This document shows, piece after piece, positions 20,146 through 31,589 of a stretch of DNA of 64,000 nt. The stretch comes from Mikania micrantha (lineage: Eukaryota; Streptophyta; Magnoliopsida; Asterales; Asteraceae): assembly GCA_009363875.1 (NCBI GenBank), contig CM018683.1:65204207-65268206 (forward strand), given 5' to 3'. A program made the position numbers and the translations under genes. Position 1 is the stretch's first letter. Every line of letters begins with the position of its first letter. The notes below the pieces were generated by a model. It saw only the letters and a list, made by a program, of their open reading frames with translations, did no database searches and had not been told where the DNA came from.

Positions 20146-23100
20146 TTGATTTTCACCTTTCTCTCAAACCGTAACCTAAAACCACCGATCGAAATGGCTC
20201 TCCTTGCCTTCAAACCTGCTCACAACCTTCCAGCGGAATTGTCATCAGACAATGATGCTGACTTTGCTCCGATCATCTTGTTTCTTCAAAAGAGAAGGTA
20301 TTTCTTTGCACTCACTGTTCAGCCCTTGGTGTATGAATCTCATCACCAACAATTTAGGGCATCATGTTCTGTTTCTTCTTCTTCCAATGGTCGGACTCTT
20401 AATGCCACCATTGATGCTCATCCTATTTCTATCAATGTGGAAACCATCTGTCGGCATCTCAAACTCAATGATGCCGGTGAAAAGGTCTCATTCACAAAGG
20501 ATGAGGTAGCATCGACTTTTAAGTCAATGGGGTACGAAGATCCTCTCCCTACAACAACCTATTTGAAGGGTAGAGTGTCCTATAATTACAAGTACCTCAT
20601 ACATTTGTTCCTACATTGTCTTTCCAATAAGACAGGAGGTTGGGATCAAGTTCCGTCTGACTTAGCCTCGGCTATTCACGGTTTGGTCTCCAACCAACTG
20701 TTTAACTTTCCTGCTTTTATTTTCAATAATTTGGTTGACAATATTTCGTCACCAAAGAAATTTTGTATGTACCCCAGGTTTTTGCAACAGATCTTCTATG
20801 AGGAGTTGGGCACTTCCCTCTCTCTAACCGGGAATACATACAAAATACCCTTGGTCTCTTCCAAGGTTTTTGTGCAGCTAAAGAAGAAGGGTGCCCAGTT
20901 CTCTGGGAACTTCACTCCCCTTCTTCCATCTATGGAGTCACATACTCCTGAAGGTGACAGCTTTGTTAACCCCACAGATGCTGAACCCACACCTTCCACT
21001 TTGGTTGGTCATCCCATAAAGATTACATATAAACGCAAACGAACCCCTGTACAGCTCTCTATAGCTGTTCAGGCCCATTTCTCTGAACCAGCAAGAAAAA
21101 GGTGAAAAGAACTGATATGGGCACAGTTCCACCTAAGGTGAAGGCCACACCTATAGTCACTCCACAGGCTCTTCCTCTGGAATCTGTGGTTGCCCTTAAC
21201 CAGCCTAAAAGCTCTTAGTTTATGTCACAAAACATATCTGAGAATATTCAAAGGGATAACCCCATTCTTGAGTCTGCTTCGGCTGAAGCAACTCCACTAG
21301 ATCATAGACTGTCTCCCAGGTCTCCAGGTTCTTATCACCCAGATATGCCCCCCACCCATACTCCTACCCAGGCTCAAGGAACCTCTGCTATAGCTGTGGA
21401 GGAGCCACTCTCTCCCACTACCCAAACTTTAATGAGAGTGGTGACACAGTTGCAAGCTAGGTTCCCTGACCCAGAGCCTTTTTTTACAGAGGTTGGCCCC
21501 AGTAGTTTTGAAGGGGTCAATGCAGGTGAGGCTGCCACTACTGTTGATCTTAATAAAGATCCACAGGACAGTGGTACAGGCACTAGGACCTCACCTGCGG
21601 CAACCTATGTTGGGGAGGACTTCTTTGAAGCCCTTCTCAATGAAGGGAATCCAGGGAGCCAAGAAACCACATCTGGTGGTGGAGGTGCAGGAGCTTGGCT
21701 CAGGACTCCATCGCCCAAGGATTCCACTCATGTGGATGAGGGCACCAATGAACAGGAATTGACGGCCACAATTACAACACTCCAAGCTAGGGTGGCTACC
21801 TTAGAAGCTGAGGTTGCTGCCCTGCAGCTTGAGATCCAGAACAAAGATGCTGCTATTCTGGATCTCAAAAGGCGTCCCCCGGTCGTTCTACACTCATTTC
21901 ATCCTGATCCTGCTATAACCACTTTCACAACCCCTGATGCTACCAAAAAGGGGAAGAATGCACCCTCTACAGGGTCAGGACCACAAGCAAGAGAAGAGGA
22001 AGGTGCACAGGAGGTTAACCCATCCATAGTCACTTTGACTGCTGAATGGGATGACTTCTTGGGCACTTACTTTCAAGGTTCCTCTACTTCCTCTTCCTCT
22101 TCTTCTGAGGCTACCATGGAGGTTACCAAAGAGACTGAGCAACATGAAACAAATGTCTCTTTGGAGCCTCAGTCCCCTATTGGGACTAAGTCTCCTTCTG
22201 AGATTGCAGCCCAGGTTGCCATGGAGGATATTGTCCAAGAACAACCTTCAATCTCCATGGAACATGTGTCCCCTTCTAGGACAAAGGCTGCCGAAGATCT
22301 CTCCTCCTCTCCTGAGCCCATTGTGGAAACTAATAAGGAATCATCTAAGGTGATTGGTCAACTGGAGGGGGCAGTGAATGCTGAGGTTAACTCCGAAGCT
22401 GCAGCTGCTTCCGAAGGTCATTCTCGATGATTCTTCCACAGAGGAGCTACATGCCAATGAACCAGTTGGTGAGGCAACAGGAGACATTGCCTCTGGGGTA
22501 AAATTAACTGCTGATGATAAAGGAAAAAGGAAATTAACCCCAGAGGAGGAAGCTGAACAAGAGGAGAGGATCCCAAAGAAAGTGAAGGGCCAACCAGATA
22601 CCTCTCAGGATGAAGAACGAGTTAGGCTCTCTGCTCTGCTTGAAGAGAGAGGCTATAACTTTGATGAAGTATGGGGCTGGTCGGTGCCTCAGATGGCTGC
22701 CGAGCTGGATAAGGTGCAGCAGCAAGAACTGGCAGCTGCTGCATCAAAAGCCAGTGTAAAACTTACAAAGAAACAAAAGGAGGATGCCTACAGAAACAGA
22801 ATGAAGGACATCCTCCTCCAATATGGTTTCCATGCTCGACAGCTAGGCCCAATGAAGAACTCAACCACGGATATGCACTTAAGAGATATAAAAGCAAAGG
22901 TTATCAGAGGTGAGTTGCCTTCATTGGAGCAGATCCAAGCACAGAGAGCAAGCCTAAACTTAGGCTTAGGCTTAGGGGGAGGAGCAAGAATAGAATTTCC
23001 CCTCTCTGGAACAGGGATCAGACAGGGTGAGGAAGTCATGTGTGGGGAAGCAACAAAAGCCATGTTCCCCAACATGTTTCCAATAGACCCTAAAGAAGAA

Positions 23101-23799
23101 CAAGCATCTCCTCCATCTAGCCCATCAATGGACAACATGCCAATCTCTTCAGTGATCAAGATCAAAAAGGGTAAGAAGACTACAAGGAAACAATCATCAC
23201 CAAACCCTGATCCTGAGAGACAAACACAGGCTGATGAGAAGAGAACAGAACCCTCAATAGCTGAGGATGCTGATCCACAGCTCACTGCAACTACAGGTGC
23301 AGCAGTGGGCTCAAATGTGGAAGATCAGCAGGCCAGAGATCAGAGGAGACAGTCCACTGCTCAAGACAGACCAAGATTCATAAGAAGAAAGAGCATGGCC
23401 AGAAAGAAAAAGAAAACAAATCCTATCCCCTCTGAGTCTGAGCCTGAAGCAGTAATCTCAGTACCTGAAGTCACACCAGAAGCAGCTCCAGAAACTACAC
23501 AATATCAGGAAGATCCAAAGGACATTTATGGACTAATGCATGAGCATTCATATATCCCTTTAGTGAAATGGAGCTTCAATGCACAAGAAAAAATCTTCAT
23601 TCTCACCAACTACAATGGAGTAATAAAACTGGTGAATCTTGTGCAGCTGATGGTGTTGGCCAAACCCTATGTCTTTGACCTAGATAAACTCCCTCTCAAC
23701 AATCCTGATAATGGATCAGATGGGAGGGTAGGCCTCAAGTGGGTAAAGGCAAGGGCACAGGTACTGAGGGGTGAAAGGAAGCCAAGAACAATTCCTTAG
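20146..23799 (+). pseudogene. Copia A extra 3' ORF (env-like position), frameshifted
   Basis: Three overlapping reading pieces: 20146-21105, 21222-22430 (another frame) and 22378-23799 (the first frame again), so at least two frameshifts break one long ORF. The likely original start is the ATG at 20194 (MALLAFKPAHNLPAEL). Residues 20-230 form a conserved globular domain (ICRHLKLND, YLIHLFLHCLSNKTGGWDQ, MYPRFLQQIF) that, from memory, is shared with many Asteraceae retrotransposon proteins. The middle is Pro/Ser-rich with a coiled coil (LQARVATLEAEVAALQLEIQ, about 21775-21840). The C-terminal third is charged with a basic run RRKSMARKKKKT. There is no signal peptide or clear membrane segment, so an envelope role is unsupported. 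Function unknown. Confidence 0.75.
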
Positions 23800-23817
23800 A
23801 AGTTTTGGTAGCATCAG

Positions 23818-23830
23818 CCTAGGGGGAGAC
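23818..23830 (+). other. Polypurine tract of Copia A
   Basis: CCTAGGGGGAGAC ends directly at the 3' LTR start; this is the expected plus-strand priming site. Confidence 0.85.
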
Positions 23831-24674
23831 TGTAAAGACTAATAAAGGCTGATGCTCACCAAACTTCTTATTTTGTCTAAGTATAAGTGCTACAGAAACT
23901 AACACCCTTCAGAAGGAAGAAGTTAGTCTTTGGAAGCAACATTGCTTCCGAAGGATAACTTACTTCTGCTGAAGGGTGTACAAGACAATTGCTTCGGAAG
24001 GCCCAACACTTAGAAGTTTCAAAGCTTCTGAAGAACAAGATCTTCCGAAGACATTCCTCAACTGCTTCCTCAGCAGACAAAGACTTCCGATAATATTCCT
24101 TATCAAAGACTGTAGCTGAGTACTTTCATAGTACAAAAGGAGTCTGACACAAGACATGCTGGTCTGAGTAAATACAAAAGGAACATACCTAAAGTCAGAC
24201 AGCACCTTACTTATCCTTCTCAGCATTAAATGCAAAAGATTATCTGAAGCCTTGAAGATCAACAACATTAAATGTCTTTTGTATTTAGTAGTCTTTTGTA
24301 AAGTCAATGTCTATGTTTGTAATAATTACAATTGAGTGTCTTAGCCTGTTAAGACACTCAACATACTAGAATAAGCTTTACTTTATGTATTGTCTAGTAT
24401 ACCCAACTTGTATTCCTAAGTGTATACGGTTGTAGCCTTGGCTATATAACCTCCCATTGTATGTTTACTATGTGTGTGCTTGTACGCCTCTTACTTTGAG
24501 AGAAATATATCCTTAAGCTTGAAATTATCCTTATGTTCTTATTAGTGTTCAAAGATTATTACTTTGTCATTTTGAGTGTTTGTGAGATTATTCTAACAGA
24601 ACATTCCGCATCTGTTAGATTGTAGAAAGAAATACTTGTGAAGTGTTGTTTAGATTAAGCAACCCGATCCAACA
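23831..24674 (+). repeat. Copia A 3' LTR (844 bp)
   Basis: Same ends and length as 12582-13425, with about ten substitutions by eye, many of the C/T or G/A kind. It contains the hairpin (23902-23979) and TATA box (24443-24449). It is followed by TATAT. Confidence 0.96.
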
Positions 24675-24679
24675 TATAT

Positions 24680-26648
24680 TAATAAAACAATTACATAATA
24701 ATACGTATACATCCAACATGCAGATATGCATACAATAAATGATACACATGCATATACATGATGTAAGTAATTTCTTTAAGGCACCGGATCTTAATCCTTT
24801 TCTTAAATATTTTATGAGATATGTATATATTTAAATGTGTTGACTATTTTAGAAAAATCGGTAGCATTTCACCTTAACTCCCCAAGTTTGATTTTTCTTA
24901 AATAGTTAACCTACTAAATGCACACATATCCTAAATGAGATATATATTTAAAAAAAAAAAGTCCCAAAACAGGAACAATCCAACATTTATCTCCGTTAGA
25001 AAAATTTTGGATGGGTATATTCAAAAGGATTATTCCAAATTAAACATACACCTACACCTACTATACGTACATATACCAAACAATCAAGATTTGAATACTA
25101 AATCATATACTTTAATTTCATCAATTTCTTATAAATCATATACATATATCATATATATACACATACAAAAACATAAATGAAATATACCTAAATAAAAGTT
25201 TGAAACTTTTGTTACATACCTTTTCAATGATTTGAAAATGAAATAATCTCACCTACTACACCGTGGCAAATTCCTAATTTATAATAAAATACAATAAAGT
25301 CAATTGATACACATAAATATGTATGCATACATACAAATGTAATTTATCATAAACACTAGTAAAATTCTAAAATAATCAACATACACGTATACGTATACGT
25401 ATACATAAAAATAAAGATACACATACAAATGAACTATATTACAAAACAAGTAAAATTCTTAAAAAATCAATACATGGATATATACATACAGGTACAAATG
25501 AAATTCTCAAAAGTACTAAAATTCTTAAAAATTACTCAGTATATTTCCACTCTTCAGGAGGGTCTGGGGGTAGGATGAAAACAAAGATTACCCCTATCTT
25601 AGCAAGGATATAGAGAAGGATTTTCCGACTCAAAGTTATCGTTTGAAGTTAATTATCCCAACGCTTTTAACGTTATTTTTACAAAATAAATAAAATAATG
25701 CTAAAATAAGTGCAATTTTACTTTTATCACTTGAGGGCCACACATATATACATTATATGTGTGCACCGCAAATTGGGCGTATTTGGGTCAAAACAATTGC
25801 TGTTTATTTTATGTCTCTATTTATGTGTCTAGAACAAACGGGGGTAAAACGATGATTAGATTGGTTTGGTTAAATTAACATTGAAAGAATACCATCATGC
25901 TAAGAGGAAAAAAATACCAACAGTTAATAGAAAGGATCATCACTTTTCTTACCAGGCATGCTACGGCCATATGTGGCACTTATTAGGTCATATATGAGTG
26001 GAACTGCAATGTCACAAAAGAAGTTATGGGCATATGTTTATAACCTCCATCATAACTGTATTTTATGGGCTATATATAGCCGAATATATGTATGTTGTTT
26101 AGTCAAATGAATGCAGTGTATTTGATGTTTCACTCTTCCTGCACACACACACACACAAATTGTTCTGTCATGAAGTTTACTTTCTAATAATTGTTAAGGT
26201 GTATTTGGGTTAGAGAACTTACATGTAAATATGGCCAAATAAAATCTCATTAACAAAGGTGAAGGATTACAATAAACTGGCAAGTAAGCGGGTAACTAGT
26301 TGCATCGCAAATAATAGTCAAATGTGTAGAAGTCAATTAAGGGTAATATGGTCCGGTTTGTATTTGACAATTAATTGTCAAATACAGTTTGTGTGAGTTG
26401 AAAGCAGTTGAAATATAACTACCAAATCCTAGATGTATATGTATGTGTTAGTTGTGTCTGTAAAAGGGTGTGAATCATATTTGTGTTTATCAAGTACAAA
26501 TACGTTTTTCTTACTTTCAAATTCAACCAAATTCGTATGTGAGAAACTATGAGATACAAGAAGAAAAATGAATTCCCTGAACAAAAAAGACTACAACAGG
26601 TGTAAATATCTCGATTTCAACAGCACATTAATACAAAGTTGATCTGTG
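24680..26648. other. AT-rich intergenic DNA, no gene seen
   Basis: Contains simple runs such as a (GTATAC)n stretch near 25386 and (CA)n near 26141. Just right of Copia A, TATACATCCAACATGCA resembles the sequence left of the element (about 12537). A SINE-like remnant is at 25554-25660. No convincing ORF. Confidence 0.65.
25554..25660 (+). mobile_element. SINE-like remnant (Au-SINE type, possible)
   Basis: GGAGGGTCTGGGGGTAGGAT, then ATTACCCCTATCTTAGC and AGAGAAGGATTTTCCGACTC, follow the pattern of a widespread plant SINE family (GGGTAGGATG..ACCCCTACC..AGAGG..TTTCCGA). The assignment is from memory of that pattern; the promoter boxes are not clear and both ends are undefined. Confidence 0.45.
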
Positions 26649-26653
26649 CTTTT

Positions 26654-27055
26654 TGTTGGATAATCTTGATGGGTCGGGTTTGTTTGCGGGTCGTTTAACG
26701 AGTACGGGTTCAGTTTGTTTAAGTTATTTAGTAGCATGGTTTCTGCACATGTTGAATAACAATGAGTGGTGTAGTTTTGACCGAATCTGATGGGAGTATA
26801 CGTTGAGATGAGGTGTTGGGAAAGGAACGTGTCATGCTCCCATCTACCGGTTTCTTAGTTGAATTAGTATTATTTTATTAGTTTTTAATATCCCCACGTT
26901 GTAGTATGTAAAGGCTATAAAAAGCCTAGTTCTTTATCAAATATTAGGGTGTTGCTTTCATCTTCCAATTTCACTACACGTACTTTTCATAAGTGAGCTT
27001 TGTGTGTGTTCATTAGTGTGACTAGTGTGTGTAAATCTTGGGGCCTGAACCAACA
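26654..27055 (+). repeat. TRIM 5' LTR (402 bp)
   Basis: Ends TGTTGG..CCAACA. TATA box TATAAAAA at 26916-26923 lies inside GGCTATAAAAAGCC, itself a palindrome. Confidence 0.95.
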
Positions 27056-27057
27056 AT

Positions 27058-27070
27058 TGGTATCAGAGCC
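27058..27070 (+). other. TRIM primer binding site
   Basis: TGGTATCAGAGCC starts two bases after the 5' LTR, complementary to initiator tRNA-Met. Confidence 0.92.
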
Positions 27071-27765
27071 GGAGGGCTCGTGAAGAAGGTGCGGGTTTGA
27101 GAGTCGTGTTCGGAGAAGGGGGTGGGTGCAATCCCCATAAACTGCAGGGGTGAACAAAGCCGAAGAAACGACTCATCGTGATGGTTTAATCAGGAGTTGA
27201 AGTAAGGAGATTTTTTAGTGATCAAAGAAAGAAAGAAAAGGTTGTGAGTGAGCCGAGCACGGTTCTGAGTGAACCGGGAGAAGATAAGGAAGAAACCGAT
27301 CTGTGTGATCGGAGAAGTGTTCTATGTGAACACAGTGACGACCGGCTGTTGTTACAACAGCAGAGACCGAAGAAAAGACCGAAATTGTGAACCAGAGACC
27401 AAGACCTAAAGGGTTCACAAAAGACCGAGGTAACCGAGACCGGTGGTTGCCTAAAGAAGAAAGAGACCCGCGGCTTGAAGAACGTTTAGACCGAAGACTG
27501 GAAGGGGTGACCGGAGGCAGAATGATCACCTAAGAGAGACCGACATTTCAACAACAAAAGACCGAAGAGTTGTTGAATTAGAAGACCGAAAGTTAGCAAG
27601 AGATCGGACCCATATGGTTCGTTTAGCAAGAACCGAGTCATGTGTGACTCGTAGCAAGTAGCAAGATCAAATCTTTGTGATTCGGATAAAGCAAGAAGAG
27701 CAAGAACGGATGCAAGCAAGAGTCGAGCAAGTAGCAAGAACCGACATCAAGATTATGGGGGTGAA
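27071..27765 (+). other. TRIM interior built of ACCGA words and small hairpins
   Basis: Non-coding by length and composition. GACCGA/ACCGAG words recur throughout, mixed with imperfect hairpins of the form GATC-TGTGT-GATC, GTTCTATGTGAAC, GTTCTGAGTGAAC and GAGTCATGTGTGACTC. Minus-strand ORFs here follow the repeat composition and are not taken as genes. The interior ends in TTATGGGGGTGAA, the polypurine tract. Confidence 0.7.
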
Positions 27766-28167
27766 TGTTGGATAATCTTGATGGGTCGGGTTTGTTTGCG
27801 GGTCGTTTAACGAGTACGGGTTCAGTTTGTTTAAGTTATTTAGTAGCATGGTTTCTGCACATGTTGAATAACAATGAGTGGTGTAGTTTTGACCGAATCT
27901 GATGGGAGTATACGTTGAGATGAGGTGTTGGGAAAGGAACGTATCATGCTCCCATCTACCGGTTTCTTAGTTGAATTAGTATTATTTTATTAGTTTTTAA
28001 TATCCCCACGTTGTAGTATGTAAAGGCTATAAAAAGCCTAGTTCTTTATCAAATATTAGGGTGTTGCTTTCATCTTCCAATTTCACTACACGTACTTTTC
28101 ATAAGTGAGCTTTGTGTGTGTTCATTAGTGTGACTAGTGTGTGTAAATCTTGGGGCCTGAACCAACA
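27766..28167 (+). repeat. TRIM 3' LTR (402 bp)
   Basis: Same length as the 5' LTR. The one difference seen is G to A in GGAACGTGTCATG (5') versus GGAACGTATCATG (3'). Confidence 0.95.
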
Positions 28168-28172
28168 CTTTT

Positions 28173-29261
28173 AAGATTAAGATTTTTAAATAGGAGCGGT
28201 TTATATGTGAAAGTACTACTAAAAAATTAACACTGTTAGAATTAATCCATTATAGTTTGATTTATAAAAATAGATTAATTATTGGGTCAGTATGTATTTA
28301 TGTTAGATCCTAAAAAAACCTTGTCTTGTTATGGGCCAAAGGCCATATATGTTTTATATATTATAAGTATTGGCTGTGTAGAAGTTAAATAAAAGGCAGC
28401 CCAAATGTAAATATGTATTTCTAGGCCTGGTCGTATATCTGGGAGAATACTTGCACAGGTCAACGGCGGTTTTGAAGGCATCGGCTGAAGATTGATAACC
28501 GCCATCATTGTGACGTTTTTCCATGTATATATGTATGTCAAATGTGCGTCTGTAAACATTACAATTCTATCATTTGAATCAATTTGTGTATTCTTACTAT
28601 TCTCTCAATGGTTCATTCGAACTTCAACAAATCACGCTCAAAACTAAACATGATCGAAATCGATTCTTGGGAAACCATTCTACAAACAACGTCTTATTAA
28701 CGATAATATCATCTTATCTATTTACCTTGCCTAACTCACATTTAAATATTAATTATGTTTGCTTTTAGTTCATATTCTGTAGCACATGTATCAAGTATTT
28801 ATTTGTTATCAAATTAATGGAAAATTCATTCAGAAATAATACGTCTCATGCTTAAAAATTAAAACCGCTCCTAAAGATTATATTATTTGGAGAGGTTTAA
28901 ACAAATCACTCTCAAATGCAACATATTAGGAGGGGTTTCACAAAAATCACTCCTAAAGATGATATCATTTGGGGTAATTCAAAGAAACCGCTCCTAAATG
29001 CAACATATTAGGAACGGTCCTACAAAATTGCTCCTATAAACCAATTTTTAGGAGTTTTTTAGTAAGGGTGTTCATGGTCTGATTTTTACGATTTTTAGAT
29101 AAACCCATAAACCACACCGTTAATAACGGTTTTTAAATAATGAAAGCGAAAACGAACCATTAAAAACAAAAAAAACAGAACAAATCCAAACTGTTATCAA
29201 CAGTTTGGTTTTACAGTTTGGTTATTGGCTTTTGAGCCCATTAAAAATAAAAACCGAATCA
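28173..29261. repeat. CACTA-like non-autonomous element remnant
   Basis: Direct and inverted copies of a subterminal word, CCGCTCCTAAA / AGGAGCGGTTT and variants, occur at about 28191, 28862, 28929, 28947, 28989, 29009 and 29027. TTAGGAGTTTTTTAGTAAGG (about 29048-29067) reads on the other strand as a CACTA-type end (TTACTAAAAAACTCC). ACTACTAAAAAATTAAC at about 28211 may be the other end, but one repeat lies outside it, so limits are uncertain. No transposase ORF is present. Confidence 0.5.
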
Positions 29262-29266
29262 AATTG

Positions 29267-30581
29267 TGTGACAATTGAGTTCAAAGAATTACGTCATCAA
29301 TGACGTAAGCATCTTCGATCGTGCTTGATATCCACGTGGATCTAGCAATTTTAATTATTGCAGGATGATAGAACGCGAGAAATGATGAACATGGGTGAAA
29401 ACCGCGTACAAAACGGAGTCCTGGATTGTCCGGAATCGAAAAACGAAGAAAAGTTTCTAAGTATTGAACATTGGGACTCGTCGTGGTACGCTATGGCTGA
29501 GTTGAGGGTTCTCCGCGGTACGTGATTCTTGAAAATATCTGAGATTCCTCCGGATTTCTTCGCGGTACGCGAAGCCTACTTTTCTTCTCTTCGCGGTACG
29601 CGAAGGATGAGGCGGTGGAAAAAGTTGACATCATGGTTAAAAGATCAGATTTCATCCTCATCATCATTTCTATCTTCTTCTCGACGCCATCACTCACCAC
29701 CTTCGAAAATTCATCATCCAACCCCTCAAATCTCTGTTTTAAAGCCTCTGGAACGTTTAGATCGCATCCGGGAACGTTTATACGAGTCCAGATCATCTTT
29801 TTACCCGCAGAACTCCGCCAGATTAGGTCATGGTTCATTCTAACTTTCTATTTTGATAATGAATGATTAAATCTTGTTTTTGAACGTAATGATATAGTTA
29901 GGGTTGTTGATTATTGCCTAGATGATGGCTATGATTGATTATAAATGACAAACTCGAACTGTGAACGGGTGAATCCTTGTTTTGATCCGTTGTAATGCCC
30001 GGTTTGCATGAAATCATAACAATGGTTATAATGGTTTAAACCATTTGATTGTGACAATGTAGGTGATTAGTTTGATTAATCTTTGACATGCAACGTGAGA
30101 GTTGGGTGTTTCAAACTAATCACAATCATTAACATACTCATTGGAACGATTATCTGATGTTACTGATAACAGTCAGATTAGTATGTTAAACATGGTTATT
30201 AAACCTATTCAAATACTACATTGTGATATTTCATGATATTTGGGTAATCAATAACAAGGATTGATCATTTCTAAGCCATTAATCTATCTAGGAACTGCTT
30301 TAGCATTAGAATCAACAACATTAACTATTTGGTTAATCTGAGATTATACGGATTAATCAAGGGTATCATCAACCTAGTATTAGGAACCTGAATCGGTATA
30401 GGTTCCTACATTATCATACATTGTATGATATGATATTAAGATAATCATTAAAAATCTTATATTGGTTTGATGACTATTAAGGCAATGTCTTTGACATTGG
30501 ACGTTCAAAAAGATTTAGTCAGTAAGTTAAAACATTAATAACTCATTAAATAAAAGTAAATGCAGAATCATCATATTATTA
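29267..30581 (+). repeat. Gypsy E 5' LTR, first part
   Basis: Aligns with 55263-56577 with roughly 20 differences by eye. It contains four GCGGTACGC-type palindromes (about 29487-29610) and a hairpin-rich stretch (about 30000-30500), then is interrupted at 30582 by Gypsy B. The last five bases, TATTA, are repeated at 46776-46780. Confidence 0.94.
29485..29612. repeat. GCGGTACGC palindrome cluster in Gypsy E LTR
   Basis: TTCGCGGTACGCGAA occurs twice (about 29559 and 29595) and two decayed forms lie at about 29486 (CGTGGTACGC) and 29513 (CGCGGTACGTG). In the 3' LTR the same four sites are intact CGCGGTACGC forms (about 55479-55603). Confidence 0.7.
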
Positions 30582-30689
30582 TGTAACATCCCAAATTTTC
30601 TAAAACAAGTTATTGGACTTACAAATGGGTAACGAATAATAAGCTTGTAGGAAAATAGACGAAAAATAACCAAGGCGGGGTGTAGAAAA

Positions 30690-31335
30690 TCGTGTACTCG
30701 AAATGAGAAGGATTTCGAATACACCCCATTTCGAGTACACCATATTTTCGAATACAGGGATCCTCCCTATAAATACCAGTGCCTTGGGAATAGTGCGAAC
30801 CTTTGGTTGGAAGCACAGTTTCTTTTGAGTACTCGAAGTAGGAGTCCAAGAACATCAAGAATCGAGCTTTGAGCGACCAAACAAAGAAGGAAACGCACGG
30901 GATTCTACCAGGAGAATCAGCTACCTTCAAGTAAGTGATTCATATATAGAAAGCTGGATTTTTATACAAAAAGGGAACTTATGCATAAAGCTCACACCTT
31001 TATGCATAAAGTTCGGAACTTTGAGGTTCCAGTGTGTAGATAACACCCTAAGGAACCTAGAACTAGCTCCCCAAAGTCTTAGATGAATTTCTGAGATGTT
31101 TAATGATGAAATGATGACTACACGAAATCATGAGCAGAGGGTACTCGAAATCATACATGTTAATTCGAGTACATGGACAATTCGAGTACAATGGGTATTT
31201 CGAGTACATGACTACTTCGAATACAAGGGCTATTTCGTGTACAAGGAGTAGTTCGAATACACTTAATGATTTCGAGTACAATCCATTTCGTGAACTCCAA
31301 GGATTTCGTGTACATGGGTTTCGAGTATGGGGTGA
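30690..31335. repeat. Reiterated TTCGAGTAC / TTCGAATAC words in Gypsy B LTR1
   Basis: At least fifteen copies or close variants of TTCGA(G/A)TAC and its complement lie in two clusters: 30690-30760, directly before the TATA box, and 31135-31335. The same clusters are present in the other LTRs, apart from the part deleted from the middle LTR. Confidence 0.8.
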
Positions 31336-31539
31336 TTAATGAACCTCAAGTGTTTCGAATTCTTAGCTAAGGTTCGGGAACTTGAGTTTATAACAGGGAC
31401 TAGTTGGTTATGAGGACCTGGAGTAAATTCTAAGTCTAAGGAGGTGATGTAATGTAATGTAACGAGACGATGTAACTGATGTAGGTCCTTAAGGCCCTAG
31501 CTAAGGAGTTCGGCTAAGGATAACAGGAGTCTACTATCA

Positions 31540-31551
31540 GGTGAGTTCTAG
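31540..31551 (+). promoter_or_regulatory. LTR box 1 of Gypsy B (splice-donor-like)
   Basis: GGTGAGTTCTAG preceded by CA, giving CAG|GTGAGT. It is perfectly complementary to box 2 at 32547-32558. The same pair is in LTR2 (38285-38296, 39292-39303) and, with one change in box 2, in LTR3 (45475-45486, about 46507-46518). Confidence 0.5.
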
Positions 31552-31589
31552 ACGCCCTATTTCATGTTAACTGTTTTGGGCTGGCATAC

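Larger units (their letters stand above)
12582..24674 (+). mobile_element. Copia A: Ty1/Copia, SIRE/Maximus type, complete but inactive
   Basis: A 12,093-bp element with two 844-bp LTRs (TGTAAAGACT..CCGATCCAACA), an initiator-tRNA-Met primer site, gag, pol (protease, integrase, RT, RNase H: the Copia order), a long extra ORF region and a polypurine tract. The 5-bp target duplication TATAT flanks it (12577-12581, 24675-24679). About ten differences between the LTRs by eye indicate a recent insertion. In-frame stops, a 28-bp duplication and frameshifts make it unable to move alone. Confidence 0.96.
26654..28167 (+). mobile_element. TRIM (miniature LTR retrotransposon), very young
   Basis: 1514 bp with two 402-bp LTRs (TGTTGGATAATC..CCTGAACCAACA), initiator tRNA-Met primer site, a 710-bp non-coding interior, a GGGGG-containing polypurine tract and a perfect 5-bp duplication CTTTT (26649-26653, 28168-28172). 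The two LTRs differ by a single G/A by eye. There is no gag or pol, so it must be moved by another element's proteins. Confidence 0.95.

Noticed and set aside
20146..23799. Copia A 3' ORF as a retroviral-type envelope gene
   Set aside because: No signal peptide, no clear membrane anchor and no fusion-like segment are visible; only its position is env-like.
27215..27849. Minus-strand ORFs in the TRIM interior
   Set aside because: The composition follows the ACCGA word repeats, no domain is visible, and TRIMs are non-coding.
29491..29843. ORFs on both strands in the Gypsy E LTR (also at 55354-55839)
   Set aside because: They fall in LTR regulatory sequence, overlap on both strands, and the 5' LTR copy of the longer one is broken.
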